Of a stretch of DNA of 64,000 nucleotides, positions 46,864-57,141 are shown in pieces. The notes beneath the pieces are model-generated. The model made no database searches. It was not told where the DNA came from and worked only from the letters and a program-made list of their open reading frames with translations. Position numbers and translations under genes: made by a program. Within the stretch, counting starts at the first letter, position 1, and the number at the start of each line of letters is the position of its first letter. This DNA comes from Paraburkholderia caffeinitolerans (GTDB lineage: Bacteria; Pseudomonadota; Gammaproteobacteria; Burkholderiales; Burkholderiaceae), in the NCBI RefSeq assembly GCF_902859945.1, contig NZ_CADIKL010000004.1, positions 234,845 to 298,844 on the forward strand. Reading direction: 5' to 3'.

Positions 46864-47263
46864 GGCAGCTTGGGTGGTAGTGGCGCACATCTCGGTGCGA
46901 CTCGATGTTTATCTGGTGGTTATCCCACTATGCAGCGCGCGGAAGGCTGGTATGAATACTAGGGTGCCTTCCGGCACGCGGAACGGAACAGGCGGGTATT
47001 CCATTTGCTATTCCCTGCTGATGTTTCAGGCAATAGCGCCCGGTACAGCCAGATCGGGTTTGAGTGAGAATTTTCTCCCCTTTTATCAGCTTGAAGGGTT
47101 CTGACGCAAGCCGCTTTACAGACGGTTGCGAACCCTCGCTGTCAGGGTCTTGACGACCTGCCTGGCTGCGCGAATGAAGGTGGTGGTTAGCGCGGCCGTG
47201 CCTCTCGCATGCAGCGTCGAAAGGGCCTGAATCGATTTTTATAAGCCCCATGGAGACTTATCG
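46864..47263. other. 400-bp region upstream of pckG
   Basis: No gene is seen. The leader holds mutually exclusive hairpin options: AGGGTT (47095-47100) can pair with AACCCT (47131-47136), and the same ACCCT can pair with AGGGT (47144-47148). No T-run follows, so it is not a standard attenuator. TTGACG at 47150-47155 is a possible -35. Confidence 0.4.
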
Positions 47264-49114
47264 ATGAATCATCCTGACTTCCCCGCTCAGGCTGCGGTAC
47301 AAGCGCCGGCTTGGGTTCGGCACCGGAAACTGGTCGAGTGGGTTCAGAGGGTTGCCGCCCATACCCAACCCGAGCGCATCGTCTGGTGCGACGGTTCGCA
47401 GGAGGAGTACGACCGTCTGTGTCAGCAGATGGTCGACGCGGGCACGATGCGCCGCCTCAATCCGCAAAAGCGCCCGAACTCGTATCTGGCCTGCTCCACC
47501 CCGTCAGACGTGGCGCGCGTGGAGGATCGCACCTTCATTTGCTGCGAGAAGAAGGAAGATGCCGGCCCGACCAACAACTGGATGGCGCCCGCCGAGATGC
47601 GTGCGACCCTCGACGGCCTGTTCGCCGGCTCCATGCGCGGTCGCACGATGTACGTCGTGCCGTTCTCGATGGGGCCGCTCGGCTCGCCCATCGCGCATAT
47701 CGGCGTCGAGCTTTCGGATAGCCCATACGTGGCCGTGAACATGCGCATCATGACGCGCATGGGCCGCGCCGTGTACGACGTGCTTGGCGAGGACGGCACG
47801 TTCGTGCCGTGCGTGCATAGCGTAGGCGCGCCGCTGGCGACGGGCGACAAAGACGTGCCGTGGCCGTGTAACGAGACGAAATACATCGTCCATTTCCCGG
47901 AAACGCGCGAGATCTGGAGCTACGGTTCGGGCTACGGCGGCAACGCGCTGCTCGGCAAGAAATGCTTTGCGTTGCGCATCGCCTCGACGATGGGCCGCAA
48001 CGAAGGCTGGCTCGCCGAGCACATGCTGATTCTCGGCGTTCGCTCGCCCGAAGGGCGCAAGTATCACGTTGCGGCGGCGTTCCCTTCGGCGTGCGGCAAG
48101 ACCAACTTCGCCATGCTGATTCCGCCGGCCGCAATGAACGGCTGGGAAATCACCACGATCGGCGACGATATTGCCTGGATCAAGCCCAGCGCCGACGGCC
48201 GTCTCTATGCGATCAACCCGGAGGCCGGCTATTTCGGCGTTGCGCCGGGCACGAGCGAAAAGACCAACTTCAACGCTATGGCGACGCTCAAGGAGAACGT
48301 GATCTTCACGAACGTCGCGCTCACCGACGACGGCGACGTCTGGTGGGAAGGCATGACCGACGAGCCGCCCGCGCACCTGATCGACTGGCAGGGCAACGAC
48401 TGGACGCCGGCCATTGGCAAGGAGACGGGCCGCAAGGCTGCGCATCCGAACGCGCGCTTTACAGCGCCGGCCTCGCAGTGCCCGTCGATCGATCCCGCCT
48501 GGGAGGATCCGAAGGGCGTGGCCATTGACGCCTTCCTGTTCGGCGGCCGCCGCTCGACCACCGTGCCGCTCGTGACCGAGGCGCGCGACTGGACCGAGGG
48601 CGTGTACATGGCCGCGACCATGGGCTCCGAGACCACGGCGGCGGCGGCGGGGCAGCAGGGCGTGGTGCGGCGCGATCCGTTCGCGATGCTGCCGTTCTGC
48701 GGCTACAACATGGCCGATTACTTTGGCCACTGGCTCAAAGTGGGCGAGCGCCTTTCGAAGCTGGGCGCGACGCAGCCGCGCATTTTCTGCGTGAACTGGT
48801 TCCGCAAGGGCGAGGACGGCAAGTTCGTCTGGCCGGGTTTCGGCGAAAACATGCGCGTGCTCGAATGGATGGTGCGCCGTATCGAGGGCAAGGCCGAGGG
48901 CGCAGGCCATGCGTTCGGCATCTCGCCGCGTTACGACGATCTGAACTGGCATGGCCTGAATTTCACGCCTGCGCAGTACGAGCAGGTGAGCTCGGTCGAT
49001 GCCGAGGCGTGGCGCGCCGAACTCGCGCTGCACGCCGAGCTTTTCGCCAAGCTCGCCCACGGCTTGCCGCAGGCACTGAGCGACGCGCGTACGGCGCTGG
49101 AGGCTCGTCTTTGA
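47264..49114 (+). CDS. pckG: Phosphoenolpyruvate carboxykinase (GTP)
   Basis: 616 residues, the length of the GTP-dependent enzyme. It converts oxaloacetate to PEP in gluconeogenesis. Motifs: [16 protein letters not shown] (kinase-1a/P-loop), [11 protein letters not shown] (kinase-2), [20 protein letters not shown], and [19 protein letters not shown]. The Cys in the P-loop is the reactive cysteine of GTP-type PEPCK. TGGAGA precedes the ATG. A LysR-type gene follows after 217 bases and could regulate it, but no link is visible. Confidence 0.97.
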   Translation: MNHPDFPAQAAVQAPAWVRHRKLVEWVQRVAAHTQPERIVWCDGSQEEYDRLCQQMVDAGTMRRLNPQKRPNSYLACSTPSDVARVEDRTFICCEKKEDAGPTNNWMAPAEMRATLDGLFAGSMRGRTMYVVPFSMGPLGSPIAHIGVELSDSPYVAVNMRIMTRMGRAVYDVLGEDGTFVPCVHSVGAPLATGDKDVPWPCNETKYIVHFPETREIWSYGSGYGGNALLGKKCFALRIASTMGRNEGWLAEHMLILGVRSPEGRKYHVAAAFPSACGKTNFAMLIPPAAMNGWEITTIGDDIAWIKPSADGRLYAINPEAGYFGVAPGTSEKTNFNAMATLKENVIFTNVALTDDGDVWWEGMTDEPPAHLIDWQGNDWTPAIGKETGRKAAHPNARFTAPASQCPSIDPAWEDPKGVAIDAFLFGGRRSTTVPLVTEARDWTEGVYMAATMGSETTAAAAGQQGVVRRDPFAMLPFCGYNMADYFGHWLKVGERLSKLGATQPRIFCVNWFRKGEDGKFVWPGFGENMRVLEWMVRRIEGKAEGAGHAFGISPRYDDLNWHGLNFTPAQYEQVSSVDAEAWRAELALHAELFAKLAHGLPQALSDARTALEARL

Positions 49115-49331
49115 GCGTTCAGGCGAAGGGAGGGTGAGTGCTCACTAGCGGCGTTGTTTCAATTCTGGAAACAATCGCCGCTGTAACAATGCGTAATGAG
49201 TGACAGTCGCGAAAATCGCAAAGAAATTCCGACAATCTTAGGCAACTTCTGCACGAATTCTCATGTCGTAGGAGAATTCGCGGTTTCCGCTGCCGTCTTT
49301 TGGCAGACAAGTAACAGGCAGGAGTTGTCAC

Positions 49332-50432
49332 ATGGATCATTTGCAGTCGATGCGAGTATTCGTCAAGGTGGCCGACCTCGGCAGTTTTGCCCGGGCGGCT
49401 TCCGCGATGGATATTTCCAATGCGGTTGCAACGCGTCACGTCGCCGACCTCGAAGGGCGTCTCGGCACGCGTTTGCTCAACCGCACGACCCGCAGCCTTT
49501 CCCTCACCGAATCGGGCCAAGTCTATCTCGAACGGGCTCGCCAGATTCTCGACGAGCTCGAAGACGTCGAGCAGATGGTGGTGGCGCGCAATCATGAGCC
49601 GGTCGGCACGCTGCGCATCGTGGCGCCGGTGGTTTTCGGGCTGCACAATCTCGCGCCCGTGCTGCAGACGTACACGCAGCGCTACCCGCAGGTCGTCCCC
49701 GACGTCACGCTGGTCGACCGTCAGGTGGATCTGGTCGAAGAAGGCTTCGACCTGGGCGTCGTGACCGCGCGCCAGATGCGCAGCGCGAGCATCGTCACGC
49801 GACGTCTCACCACGGGCTGCATGACCGTATGCGCTACGCCCGCTTATCTGGAGAAGCACGGCACGCCCACGCGCCCCGAGCACCTGATGGAGCATCCGTC
49901 GCTGTCTCTGCCCTCGGAGTACTGGGGCGACGAGCGGGTCTTCACGGGGCCGGATGGCGAAGTGCGGGTGCGCCCGAGCAACGTGATCATCGCGAACAAC
50001 ACCGAGATGCTGCGCCAGTTCGCGCTGCTCGGCATGGGCATCACGATCCTGCCGAGCTACCTGATCGGGCGCGACATGACGCGCGGGCGTCTCGTGCGCC
50101 TGCTCGGCGAATATCGCTTGCCGCAGGTCGAGATCAACGTCGCGTACCCTAGCCGCCGCCACCTGCCGGCGAAGGTGCGTACATTCATCGATCACCTTGT
50201 TGAGCACTTCAGCCAGACGCCGAACAGCCAACTTGGTGAGCAATGGGTCAAGGACGGGCTCTCCCGCCCGGTGAGCGGTGCAGCGCACCCGACGGTGCCC
50301 GAGGCATTCGACGGGTCGGAGCCGATTTCCGATTTGCTCGACAGCGAGCTTCATAGTGCGCAAAGCGAGCGTGCCTCGAAGGCGCCGCGCGCGGCGGCGC
50401 GCACACGACCGTCGGCGTTGTCGCCGCTATAA
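49332..50432 (+). CDS. LysR-type transcriptional regulator
   Basis: 366 residues. N-terminal HTH: MDHLQSMRVFVKVADLGSF, ARAASAMDISNAVATRHVAD, LEGRLGTRLLNRTTRSLSLT; then the periplasmic-binding-like effector domain (PVGTLRIVAPVVFGLHNL, GFDLGVVTARQM, LGMGITILPSYLIGRD). A tail of about 60 residues, rich in Ala/Arg/Ser, extends beyond the normal 300. AGGAG precedes the ATG. No divergent partner gene, so the target is unclear. Confidence 0.95.
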   Translation: MDHLQSMRVFVKVADLGSFARAASAMDISNAVATRHVADLEGRLGTRLLNRTTRSLSLTESGQVYLERARQILDELEDVEQMVVARNHEPVGTLRIVAPVVFGLHNLAPVLQTYTQRYPQVVPDVTLVDRQVDLVEEGFDLGVVTARQMRSASIVTRRLTTGCMTVCATPAYLEKHGTPTRPEHLMEHPSLSLPSEYWGDERVFTGPDGEVRVRPSNVIIANNTEMLRQFALLGMGITILPSYLIGRDMTRGRLVRLLGEYRLPQVEINVAYPSRRHLPAKVRTFIDHLVEHFSQTPNSQLGEQWVKDGLSRPVSGAAHPTVPEAFDGSEPISDLLDSELHSAQSERASKAPRAAARTRPSALSPL

Positions 50433-50493
50433 GCGTGTTACTTCGCTTATCAAGCGCCTGATTGGTCGCTTTGGTTTGCTTTGGGATGGAAAT

Positions 50494-50529
50494 AAAAAAG
50501 CGCAGCTTCGTGAGAAGCTGCGCTTTTTT
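50494..50529. terminator. Bidirectional terminator between the LysR gene and topB
   Basis: AAAAAAGCGCAGCTTC (50494-50509), loop GTGA, GAAGCTGCGCTTTTTT (50514-50529): a 16-bp stem with T-runs for both strands. Confidence 0.95.
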
Positions 50530-50570
50530 TGCTGGTGCGCGCCGCAGCACGCAACCGCAGGACCGTGCGA

Positions 50571-53219
50571 TTACGAACCGGTCTTGCGCGCTGCCGTTTT
50601 GCGAGCGGCCGTCTTTTTCGCAGGCGCGGTCTTGGCGGCAGCCGTCTTGCGCGCCGGTTTCGCGGTTGCTTCAGCGGCGTCGTTCTCGCTGGCCGCGTCG
50701 TTTGCGGCTTCGTCCGCCCCAGCCTTGGCCGTGGACTTCTTCGCAGCGGTTTTGGCGCTCGGCTCTTTCTTCTCGAACTCGAAGCCGATCTTGCCGTCAG
50801 ACTGCTTCACCAAAAATGCCTTGAAGTTGCGGCCCGTACGCGACGACTTGAAGTTCGTCAGCAAGTCCGTGCGCCCTTCCGACAGCAGCTTTGCCATCTG
50901 CTCGCGCGCGATCTCCTGTTGCAGGATCACCTTGCCCGAGCGGAAGTCACAGGTCTTCGGATTCGCGACCGAGTTTTCGCAGACGTAGCTCATGCCATGC
51001 TCGAACACGCGGGCCTTGCACTTCGGGCACGCACCCACGGGCTCCTGCTGCGAGAAGTCGGGTGCTTCGCCGTCCTCGCTGCCGGTGTCCTGGCCGAAGT
51101 CGAACTCGAGCTTGAAGTTCTTGATCTCGTCGTCGAAGGAGAGCTTGAGGATCGCCGAGAACGGCCGGCCCATCTTGCTGCGGAAGCCCGACAGCGGGCC
51201 GATGGTCTTGTTCTGCAGCAGCTCTTCCACTTCCGGGATTTCGAACTGGCGGCCGCCCGGAATCTTCGAGATCGAAAATTCGCACTTCGTGCACGCAAAG
51301 CGGCGGTAGTTTTCCTTAACCTGGCCGCCGCAGTTGGGGCACGGCGTTTCCAGCGTCGCGTAGTCGCCGGGAATGGTGTCGGAGTCGTACTCTTTCGCGC
51401 GCTTCACGATGGTCTGCGTCATGCGGGCGATTTCCTGCATGAACGCGTCGCGCGGAAGCTTGCCGCGCTCCATTTGTGAAAGCTTGTATTCCCACTCGCC
51501 GGTCAATTCCGGCGCGGTGAGTTCCTTCACGTCGAGGCCGCGCAACAGCGTCATGAGCTGGAACGCCTTGGCCGTGGGAATCAGTTCGCGGCCTTCGCGC
51601 ACGAGATACTTTTCGCCCAGCAGGCCTTCAATGATCGCCGCGCGCGTGGCCGGCGTGCCCAAGCCCTTGGCGGCCATCGCCTCGCGCAGTTCCTCGTCGT
51701 CCACGAGCTTGCCAGCGCCTTCCATGGCCGAGAGCAGCGTCGCTTCGTTGTAACGCGCCGGCGGCTTGGTTACGAGCTGATGCGCCGCGATCTTGTCGGT
51801 CTTGACCTTCTCATTCTTCTGCACCGGCACGAGGTTGGCGTCGTCGCCGCCCGCGTCGCGGCCGTAGACCTGCAGCCAGCCCGGCTCGACCAGCACCTTG
51901 CCCTCGGTCTTGAAGTGATGGCCGGCCACTTCCGTGATACGCGTGGTCACGCGGTATTCCGCCGCCGGGAAGAACACGGCGAGGAAGCGCTTTACCACGA
52001 GGTCGTAGAGCTTCTGCTCGGGCTCCGAGAGCGACTTCGGGGCCTGCAGCGTGGGGATGATGGCGAAGTGGTCGCTGATCTTCGAGTTATCGAAGATGCG
52101 CTTGTTCGGCTTCACCCAGCCCTTGTCGAGCACCTGCTTGGCGTGCGGCAGGTAGTTGTTGCTCTCCTTGAGCATCTCGAGCGTCTCTTTCACGGTGCCC
52201 ATGTAATCCTCGGGCAGCGCGCGCGAATCGGTACGCGGGTAAGTGAGCACCTTGTGCTTTTCGTACAGCGCCTGGGCGAGACCGAGCGTGTTCTTGGCCG
52301 AAAAGCCGAAGCGACCGTTGGCTTCGCGCTGCAGGCTCGTCAGGTCGAAGAGCGCGGGCGAGAGCTGGGTGGACGGCTTCGATTCTTCGCTAACCGTGCC
52401 TTCGCGGCCGTGGCAGGCGGCCACGATGGTCTCGGCGGCCGGCAGGCTCCAGAGGCGCGAGTCGCGCTTTTCCGGATCGAACTCGTCCTTCTTGAATTTC
52501 GGGTCGTACCAGCGGCCTTCGTAGAAACCGCCCGCGCAGACGAACTCCGCACGCACTTCCCAATAATCGCGCGGCACGAAACGGCGAATTTTCTCTTCGC
52601 GTTCGACGACGATCGACAAAGTTGGCGTCTGAACACGGCCAACCGTGGTCAGGAAGAAGCCGCCGCCCTTGCTGTTGAAGGCGGTCATCGCGCGCGTGCC
52701 GTTGATGCCCACGAGCCAGTCGGCTTCCGAGCGGCAGCGGGCCGCGTCGGCGAGCGGCTGCATGTCGGCGTCGCTGCGCAGATTCGCGAAGCCGTCGCGG
52801 ATCGACTGCGGCGTCATCGACTGGAGCCACAGGCGCTGGACCGGCTGCTTCGCCTTCGCGTGCTGCGCGATCAGTCGGAAAATCAGCTCGCCCTCGCGCC
52901 CCGCGTCGCAAGCGTTGATGAGTTGCGTGACGTCCTTGCGCTTCATCAGCTTGTTGAGCACCTTGAGCCGCGATTCGCTCTTGGCGATCGGATTCAGGTC
53001 GAAGTGCGGTGGAATCACGGGCAGGTTGGCGAAGCTCCATTTGCCTCGCTTGACTTCGTACTCTTCGGGCGCGGCGATTTCCAGCAGGTGGCCAACCGCC
53101 GAGGAAAGCACGTAGTCGTCGCTTTCGAAGTACTCGTCATGCTTGGTAAATCCGCCCAAAGCGCGCGCGATGTCGTTCGCGACAGATGGCTTCTCGGCGA
53201 TGATCAGGGCTTTGGACAT
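50571..53219 (-). CDS. topB: DNA topoisomerase III
   Basis: 882 residues, type IA topoisomerase. TOPRIM start MSKALIIAEKPSVANDIARA and INACDAGREGELIFRL; GRVQTPTLSIVVERE; the active-site Tyr region KHKVLTYPRTDSRALPEDY; LGTPATRAAIIEGLLGEKY. C-terminal zinc-ribbon-like cysteines follow (CPNCGGQVKENYRRFACTKC; CPKCKARVFE), then an Ala/Lys-rich tail ending in KTAARKTAARKTGS that resembles histone H1-like tails. Topo III resolves single-stranded catenanes at replication forks. Confidence 0.97.
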   Translation of the reverse strand: MSKALIIAEKPSVANDIARALGGFTKHDEYFESDDYVLSSAVGHLLEIAAPEEYEVKRGKWSFANLPVIPPHFDLNPIAKSESRLKVLNKLMKRKDVTQLINACDAGREGELIFRLIAQHAKAKQPVQRLWLQSMTPQSIRDGFANLRSDADMQPLADAARCRSEADWLVGINGTRAMTAFNSKGGGFFLTTVGRVQTPTLSIVVEREEKIRRFVPRDYWEVRAEFVCAGGFYEGRWYDPKFKKDEFDPEKRDSRLWSLPAAETIVAACHGREGTVSEESKPSTQLSPALFDLTSLQREANGRFGFSAKNTLGLAQALYEKHKVLTYPRTDSRALPEDYMGTVKETLEMLKESNNYLPHAKQVLDKGWVKPNKRIFDNSKISDHFAIIPTLQAPKSLSEPEQKLYDLVVKRFLAVFFPAAEYRVTTRITEVAGHHFKTEGKVLVEPGWLQVYGRDAGGDDANLVPVQKNEKVKTDKIAAHQLVTKPPARYNEATLLSAMEGAGKLVDDEELREAMAAKGLGTPATRAAIIEGLLGEKYLVREGRELIPTAKAFQLMTLLRGLDVKELTAPELTGEWEYKLSQMERGKLPRDAFMQEIARMTQTIVKRAKEYDSDTIPGDYATLETPCPNCGGQVKENYRRFACTKCEFSISKIPGGRQFEIPEVEELLQNKTIGPLSGFRSKMGRPFSAILKLSFDDEIKNFKLEFDFGQDTGSEDGEAPDFSQQEPVGACPKCKARVFEHGMSYVCENSVANPKTCDFRSGKVILQQEIAREQMAKLLSEGRTDLLTNFKSSRTGRNFKAFLVKQSDGKIGFEFEKKEPSAKTAAKKSTAKAGADEAANDAASENDAAEATAKPARKTAAAKTAPAKKTAARKTAARKTGS

Positions 53220-53392
53220 GACTGGCTGTGTGTGGTTGATCCGGGCTTTGGGTTTGATTCGCGCCCCGCGGCTAGACGGTCTGAATCTGCTGCGTGGCCG
53301 GCGCGGCGCGTTTCGCCTCTCGCTTAACGACCGCTTTATAGCACATGGCGCGCTGACGGCGATTTTCTTGTCATCGGAGCGATGTCGCTTGC

Positions 53393-53428
53393 ATGGGGCC
53401 CTCGGGGTGTCTCCGGGGGCCCATCATA
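53393..53428. repeat. Large GC-rich hairpin between topB and the thioredoxin gene
   Basis: ATGGGGCCCTCGG (53393-53405) pairs with CCGGGGGCCCAT (around 53413-53424), nearly perfect, with a short loop. It sits downstream of the minus-strand thioredoxin gene and upstream of topB; no T-run. Confidence 0.5.
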
Positions 53429-53492
53429 AGGGCGCGGCGCGGTGACGGGCAAGCGCGGGGCCAGAACGAGTGCAGGGCGCACTGATCGCGCG

Positions 53493-53870
53493 TTACGCCT
53501 CGGCCAGCGCGGGCCGCAGCTTCGGTGCATCGGCGACGCCCGGCAGGGCCGTGAGATCGGCGAGCATGCGCTCGACCACGGCGGCGTGCGGCAGCACCGT
53601 GCCGAAAAACCGCGTGGCCTTGCTGTCCTCGATCAGGATGGTCGGGAAGTTTTCCACGTCGAGGTCGTCGAAGCGGTCGGCGTGCGTTTCGATATCGATC
53701 CAGGCAAAGCAGATCTCGGGATGGCCCTCGGCGATACGGTCGAACGTGGCCCGATACTCGCGACAAGTGCCGCACCATTCCGCGCACAGACACGCGACGA
53801 ACAACGTTTCGCGGTCGGTGACGCGCTCGGCGATCTGGTCGGCGTCGGTGTCGAGGTCAAGCGCGGGCAT
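53493..53870 (-). CDS. Thioredoxin-like protein
   Basis: 125 residues from ATG 53870, preceded by AAGGAACG. The redox active site is WCGTC in CAEWCGTCREYRATF; FPTILIEDSKA is the cis-Pro region. No signal peptide, so cytoplasmic. The C-terminus is Ala-rich (LTALPGVADAPKLRPALAEA). Partner proteins unknown. It lies between topB and dprA on the same strand. Confidence 0.9.
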   Translation of the reverse strand: MPALDLDTDADQIAERVTDRETLFVACLCAEWCGTCREYRATFDRIAEGHPEICFAWIDIETHADRFDDLDVENFPTILIEDSKATRFFGTVLPHAAVVERMLADLTALPGVADAPKLRPALAEA

Positions 53871-53948
53871 GATCGTTCCTTGCGTTCTCTTATATATAGA
53901 GTGTGGACGTTGGGCGGGTATTTGGCGCGAATGTAACACGGCGGCGGG

Positions 53949-55202
53949 CTAGCAGTGGGACGCCCGCATAAACCGGCCGCCGGGCAGCGTGCTGATGTGT
54001 CCGGCCAGTTCGAGCCGCAGCAGCGTGGCCTGCAGCAGCGCTTCGGACATGTCGGTGCGCTGCGCGAGGATTTCAAGCGTAGCCGGAGCATGGCCGAGCG
54101 CGGCGAGCACTGAGGAGGCCTCGGGCCCGAGCGTGGCGGCCTTCGTGGCCTTGGCAGGCTTCGCTTCGGCTGGCGGACTGACTGGGGCGCGGTCTTGCGC
54201 GAGGCCGTCAAGCTGCGCTTCGAATTCCAGCGGGAGCGTCGCGGCGCATGTTGGAGTTTGCTTGCGTGATGCCTTGGCGCCACGTTGTGCGCGCGGCGCT
54301 GGTTGCGTGAAGCGCAGCGCTTCGAGCACTTCCTCCGGCGTCTCGACCAGCTGCGCGCCTTCCTTGATCAGCCGATGGCAGCCGCGCGAAAGCGGTGCGT
54401 GGACCGAGCCGGGCAGCGCGAACACGTCGCGTCCCATTTCATTGGCGAGACGCGCGGTGATGAGCGAACCCGAGCGCATGGCGGCTTCGACCACGATCAC
54501 GCCCTCCACGAGCGCCGCGATCACGCGGTTGCGCTGCGGAAAATTCGCGGAGCGCGCGGGCGTGCCGAGCGGCCATTCGGTGACGATCGCGCCACGTTCG
54601 GCGATCTGGGCCGCGAGCGCGTGATGCGCGACGGGATACACGAGGTCGGCGCCCGTGCCGGTGACGGCGACGGTGCCGCCGGGCTCGTCGAGCGCGCCCC
54701 GGTGCGCCGCGCCATCGACGCCAAGCGCGAGGCCCGAGACGACCGTTACGCCCGTTGTAGCGAGCGTGCGCGCGAAGCGCGCGGCGTCTTCGAGCGCTTG
54801 CGGCGTGGCGCTGCGGCTACCCACCACGGCCACGCTGCGCGCATGCAGCAGATCGAGCCGCCCTGTCACGTAGAGGAGCGGCGGCGGGTCAGGCATCGTC
54901 AGGAGGCGCGGTGGATACGCAGGATCGGCGAGCGTGACGAGCGCGTTGCCCGGCCGCGCGCACCACGCGGTCACGGCGGCGACTTGTTGCGCAAAGCCGG
55001 CTGCCGGCGGTGTAAGCACAGCGCGGGCCGCTTCGCTGCCCGCAGCGGCCGCAAGCGTTCCGAACGGCTGCGCGAGCACGCGCTGAGGGAGCCCGAACGC
55101 GCCAAGTAGCGCACGTAGCGCGGCGGGTTTCAGGCCTCGTGCGTTCGCGAGGCGTAGCCAGGCGCTGAGTTCGTCGGCCCCGAGCGGCAAGGTGGCGAGC
55201 AT
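53949..55202 (-). CDS. dprA: DNA-processing protein DprA
   Basis: 417 residues from ATG 55202 (MLATLPLGADELSAWLRLAN). DprA loads RecA on incoming single strands during natural transformation. Rossmann-like core: VVGSRSATPQALEDAARFA, VVSGLALGVDGAAHRGALD, FPQRNRVIAALVEGVIVVEA, AMRSGSLITARLANEMGRDV. A C-terminal winged-helix domain is present (LEILAQRTDMSEALLQATLL). Divergent from def. GGAG precedes the start. Confidence 0.95.
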   Translation of the reverse strand: MLATLPLGADELSAWLRLANARGLKPAALRALLGAFGLPQRVLAQPFGTLAAAAGSEAARAVLTPPAAGFAQQVAAVTAWCARPGNALVTLADPAYPPRLLTMPDPPPLLYVTGRLDLLHARSVAVVGSRSATPQALEDAARFARTLATTGVTVVSGLALGVDGAAHRGALDEPGGTVAVTGTGADLVYPVAHHALAAQIAERGAIVTEWPLGTPARSANFPQRNRVIAALVEGVIVVEAAMRSGSLITARLANEMGRDVFALPGSVHAPLSRGCHRLIKEGAQLVETPEEVLEALRFTQPAPRAQRGAKASRKQTPTCAATLPLEFEAQLDGLAQDRAPVSPPAEAKPAKATKAATLGPEASSVLAALGHAPATLEILAQRTDMSEALLQATLLRLELAGHISTLPGGRFMRASHC

Positions 55203-55453
55203 CGGCGATTCTCCGTCGGCGGGCGAACCCAGGCCCGCCGTGTTAAAATTTTCACCATCCGAAATATATTTGCGGCGCTGTGACGCATCGTCACGGCGTG
55301 CTGCTGGCACCGCGCTTTTTGCCAGCCGCGATTGGTCCGCACTCCGATCTGACCGTCTATCTTCTGTATTCCGCGAGGGGCGCACTAGTTGGCCGAACGG
55401 CCAGTGCGCGCGAGCGCGCGGCCCGCGGCGCCCAACAAGGAACCTGTCAAACC

Positions 55454-55957
55454 ATGGCTCTACTGAACATTCTTCATTACCCGGACAAACGCCTGCACAA
55501 GATCGCCAAGCCCGTCGAGGTGGTCAACGACCGTATCCGCAAGCTCGTCGCCGACATGGCCGAGACCATGTACGCCGCACCTGGCGTGGGTCTTGCCGCG
55601 ACTCAGGTCGACGTGCACGAGCGCGTCGTCGTAATCGACGTCTCCGACTCGCACGACGAGTTGCTCGTGTTTATCAACCCGGAAATCGTCTGGGCGAGCA
55701 ATGAGCGGGAAGTGCACGAAGAGGGCTGCCTCTCGGTGCCGGGCATCTACGACGAAGTCGAGCGCGCCGAAAAGGTGCGCGTGCGGGCGCTCAACGAAAA
55801 GGGCGAGACCTGGGAGGTCGACTGCGAAGGCCTGCTCGCCGTGTGCATCCAGCACGAAATGGATCACCTGATGGGCAAGGTGTTCGTCGAATACCTCTCA
55901 TCGCTCAAGCAGACGCGCATTAAGAACAAGATGAAGAAGCTCGAGCGCGCGATGTAA
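55454..55957 (+). CDS. def: Peptide deformylase
   Basis: 167 residues. Removes the formyl group from N-terminal methionine. Three family motifs are intact: [10 protein letters not shown] (motif 1), [11 protein letters not shown] (motif 2, metal Cys) and [12 protein letters not shown] (motif 3, HExxH). AAGGAACCTG lies about 12 bases before ATG 55454. fmt follows 54 bases downstream, the usual def-fmt arrangement. Confidence 0.98.
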   Translation: MALLNILHYPDKRLHKIAKPVEVVNDRIRKLVADMAETMYAAPGVGLAATQVDVHERVVVIDVSDSHDELLVFINPEIVWASNEREVHEEGCLSVPGIYDEVERAEKVRVRALNEKGETWEVDCEGLLAVCIQHEMDHLMGKVFVEYLSSLKQTRIKNKMKKLERAM

Positions 55958-56011
55958 GGCTCGCGCGTCGCACTGTTCCTTTTTTCATTTGCCGATCTCC
56001 TTCCAGCGTCC

Positions 56012-57028
56012 ATGAGCCATTCTCTTCGCGTGATTTTTGCCGGTACGCCGGACTTCGCCGCCGCCGCGCTTGCGGCGATCCACGAGGCAGGGTTTGCCGT
56101 GCCACTCGTGCTGACCCAGCCCGACCGGCCTGCCGGACGCGGGATGAAGCTCCAGGCGAGCCCGGTTAAACGCTACGCGCAGGAGCATGGGATCGCCGTG
56201 GCGCAGCCGCCTTCGCTGCGGCGCGCGGGCAAGTACCCCGAGGAAGCGGCCGAGGCGCTGGAACTGCTGCGGGCGACGCCGCACGACGTGATGGTGGTGG
56301 CCGCCTATGGCCTGCTGCTGCCGCAGGAAGTGCTCGACATCCCACCGCGCGGCTGCATCAACATTCACGGGTCGATCTTGCCGCGCTGGCGCGGCGCCGC
56401 GCCGATCCACCGCGCGATCGAGGCCGGCGACGCCGAGACCGGCATCACCCTCATGCAGATGGACGCGGGCCTCGACACCGGCCCGATGATCTCGGAAGTG
56501 CGCACGCCCATCGCGTCCACGGACACGACCGCGACGCTGCACGACCGCCTCGCGAAACTGGGCGCGGTACTCGTGGTGGACGGGCTGATCTCGCTCGAAC
56601 GCGACGGCGTTCTGCCTGCGGTTCCGCAACCCGTAGAGGGCGTCACCTATGCCGAGAAAATCGGCAAGCAGGAGGCCGCGCTCGACTTCCGTCGTTCGGC
56701 CGAGGCGCTGGCACGGCAGATTCGTGCGTTCGATCCGTTCCCGGGCGGCGCGGCCACGCTGGACGGGGCGCTGCTCAAGCTGTGGTCGGCCGGGCCGGCC
56801 GACGGTTTCAAGGTACCCGCTGGAGCCGTGCCGGGCCAGATTCTCGAAGCCTCGTCCGCAGGCGTCGTGGTGGCGTGCGGCGAGGGCGCGCTGCGCGTGA
56901 CGCAACTGCAGAAACCGGGCGGAAAACGCTTGCCCGCGCGTGAATTCCTCGCCGGCATGCCGCTCGCGGCTGGCCAGTGCTTTGCGCTGACTGACACCGA
57001 CGCCGGGGCCGTCCAGGCTCCAACCTGA
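56012..57028 (+). CDS. fmt: Methionyl-tRNA formyltransferase
   Basis: 338 residues. Formylates initiator Met-tRNA with 10-formyl-THF. Motifs: [74 protein letters not shown] (catalytic Asn, His) and [20 protein letters not shown] with the catalytic Asp. The C-terminal OB-like domain includes [10 protein letters not shown]. Works with def. Confidence 0.98.
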   Translation: MSHSLRVIFAGTPDFAAAALAAIHEAGFAVPLVLTQPDRPAGRGMKLQASPVKRYAQEHGIAVAQPPSLRRAGKYPEEAAEALELLRATPHDVMVVAAYGLLLPQEVLDIPPRGCINIHGSILPRWRGAAPIHRAIEAGDAETGITLMQMDAGLDTGPMISEVRTPIASTDTTATLHDRLAKLGAVLVVDGLISLERDGVLPAVPQPVEGVTYAEKIGKQEAALDFRRSAEALARQIRAFDPFPGGAATLDGALLKLWSAGPADGFKVPAGAVPGQILEASSAGVVVACGEGALRVTQLQKPGGKRLPAREFLAGMPLAAGQCFALTDTDAGAVQAPT

Positions 57029-57141
57029 AGGCGAGGCGATACACGCGCCGCTATGCGCGTTAGAATTCAGGAGCTTCGTCGAGACGGCTGCACAGGACGG
57101 CTCGAACCCTTTTTCCGAGTCGTTTTTGCAGGAAAAGCGTC

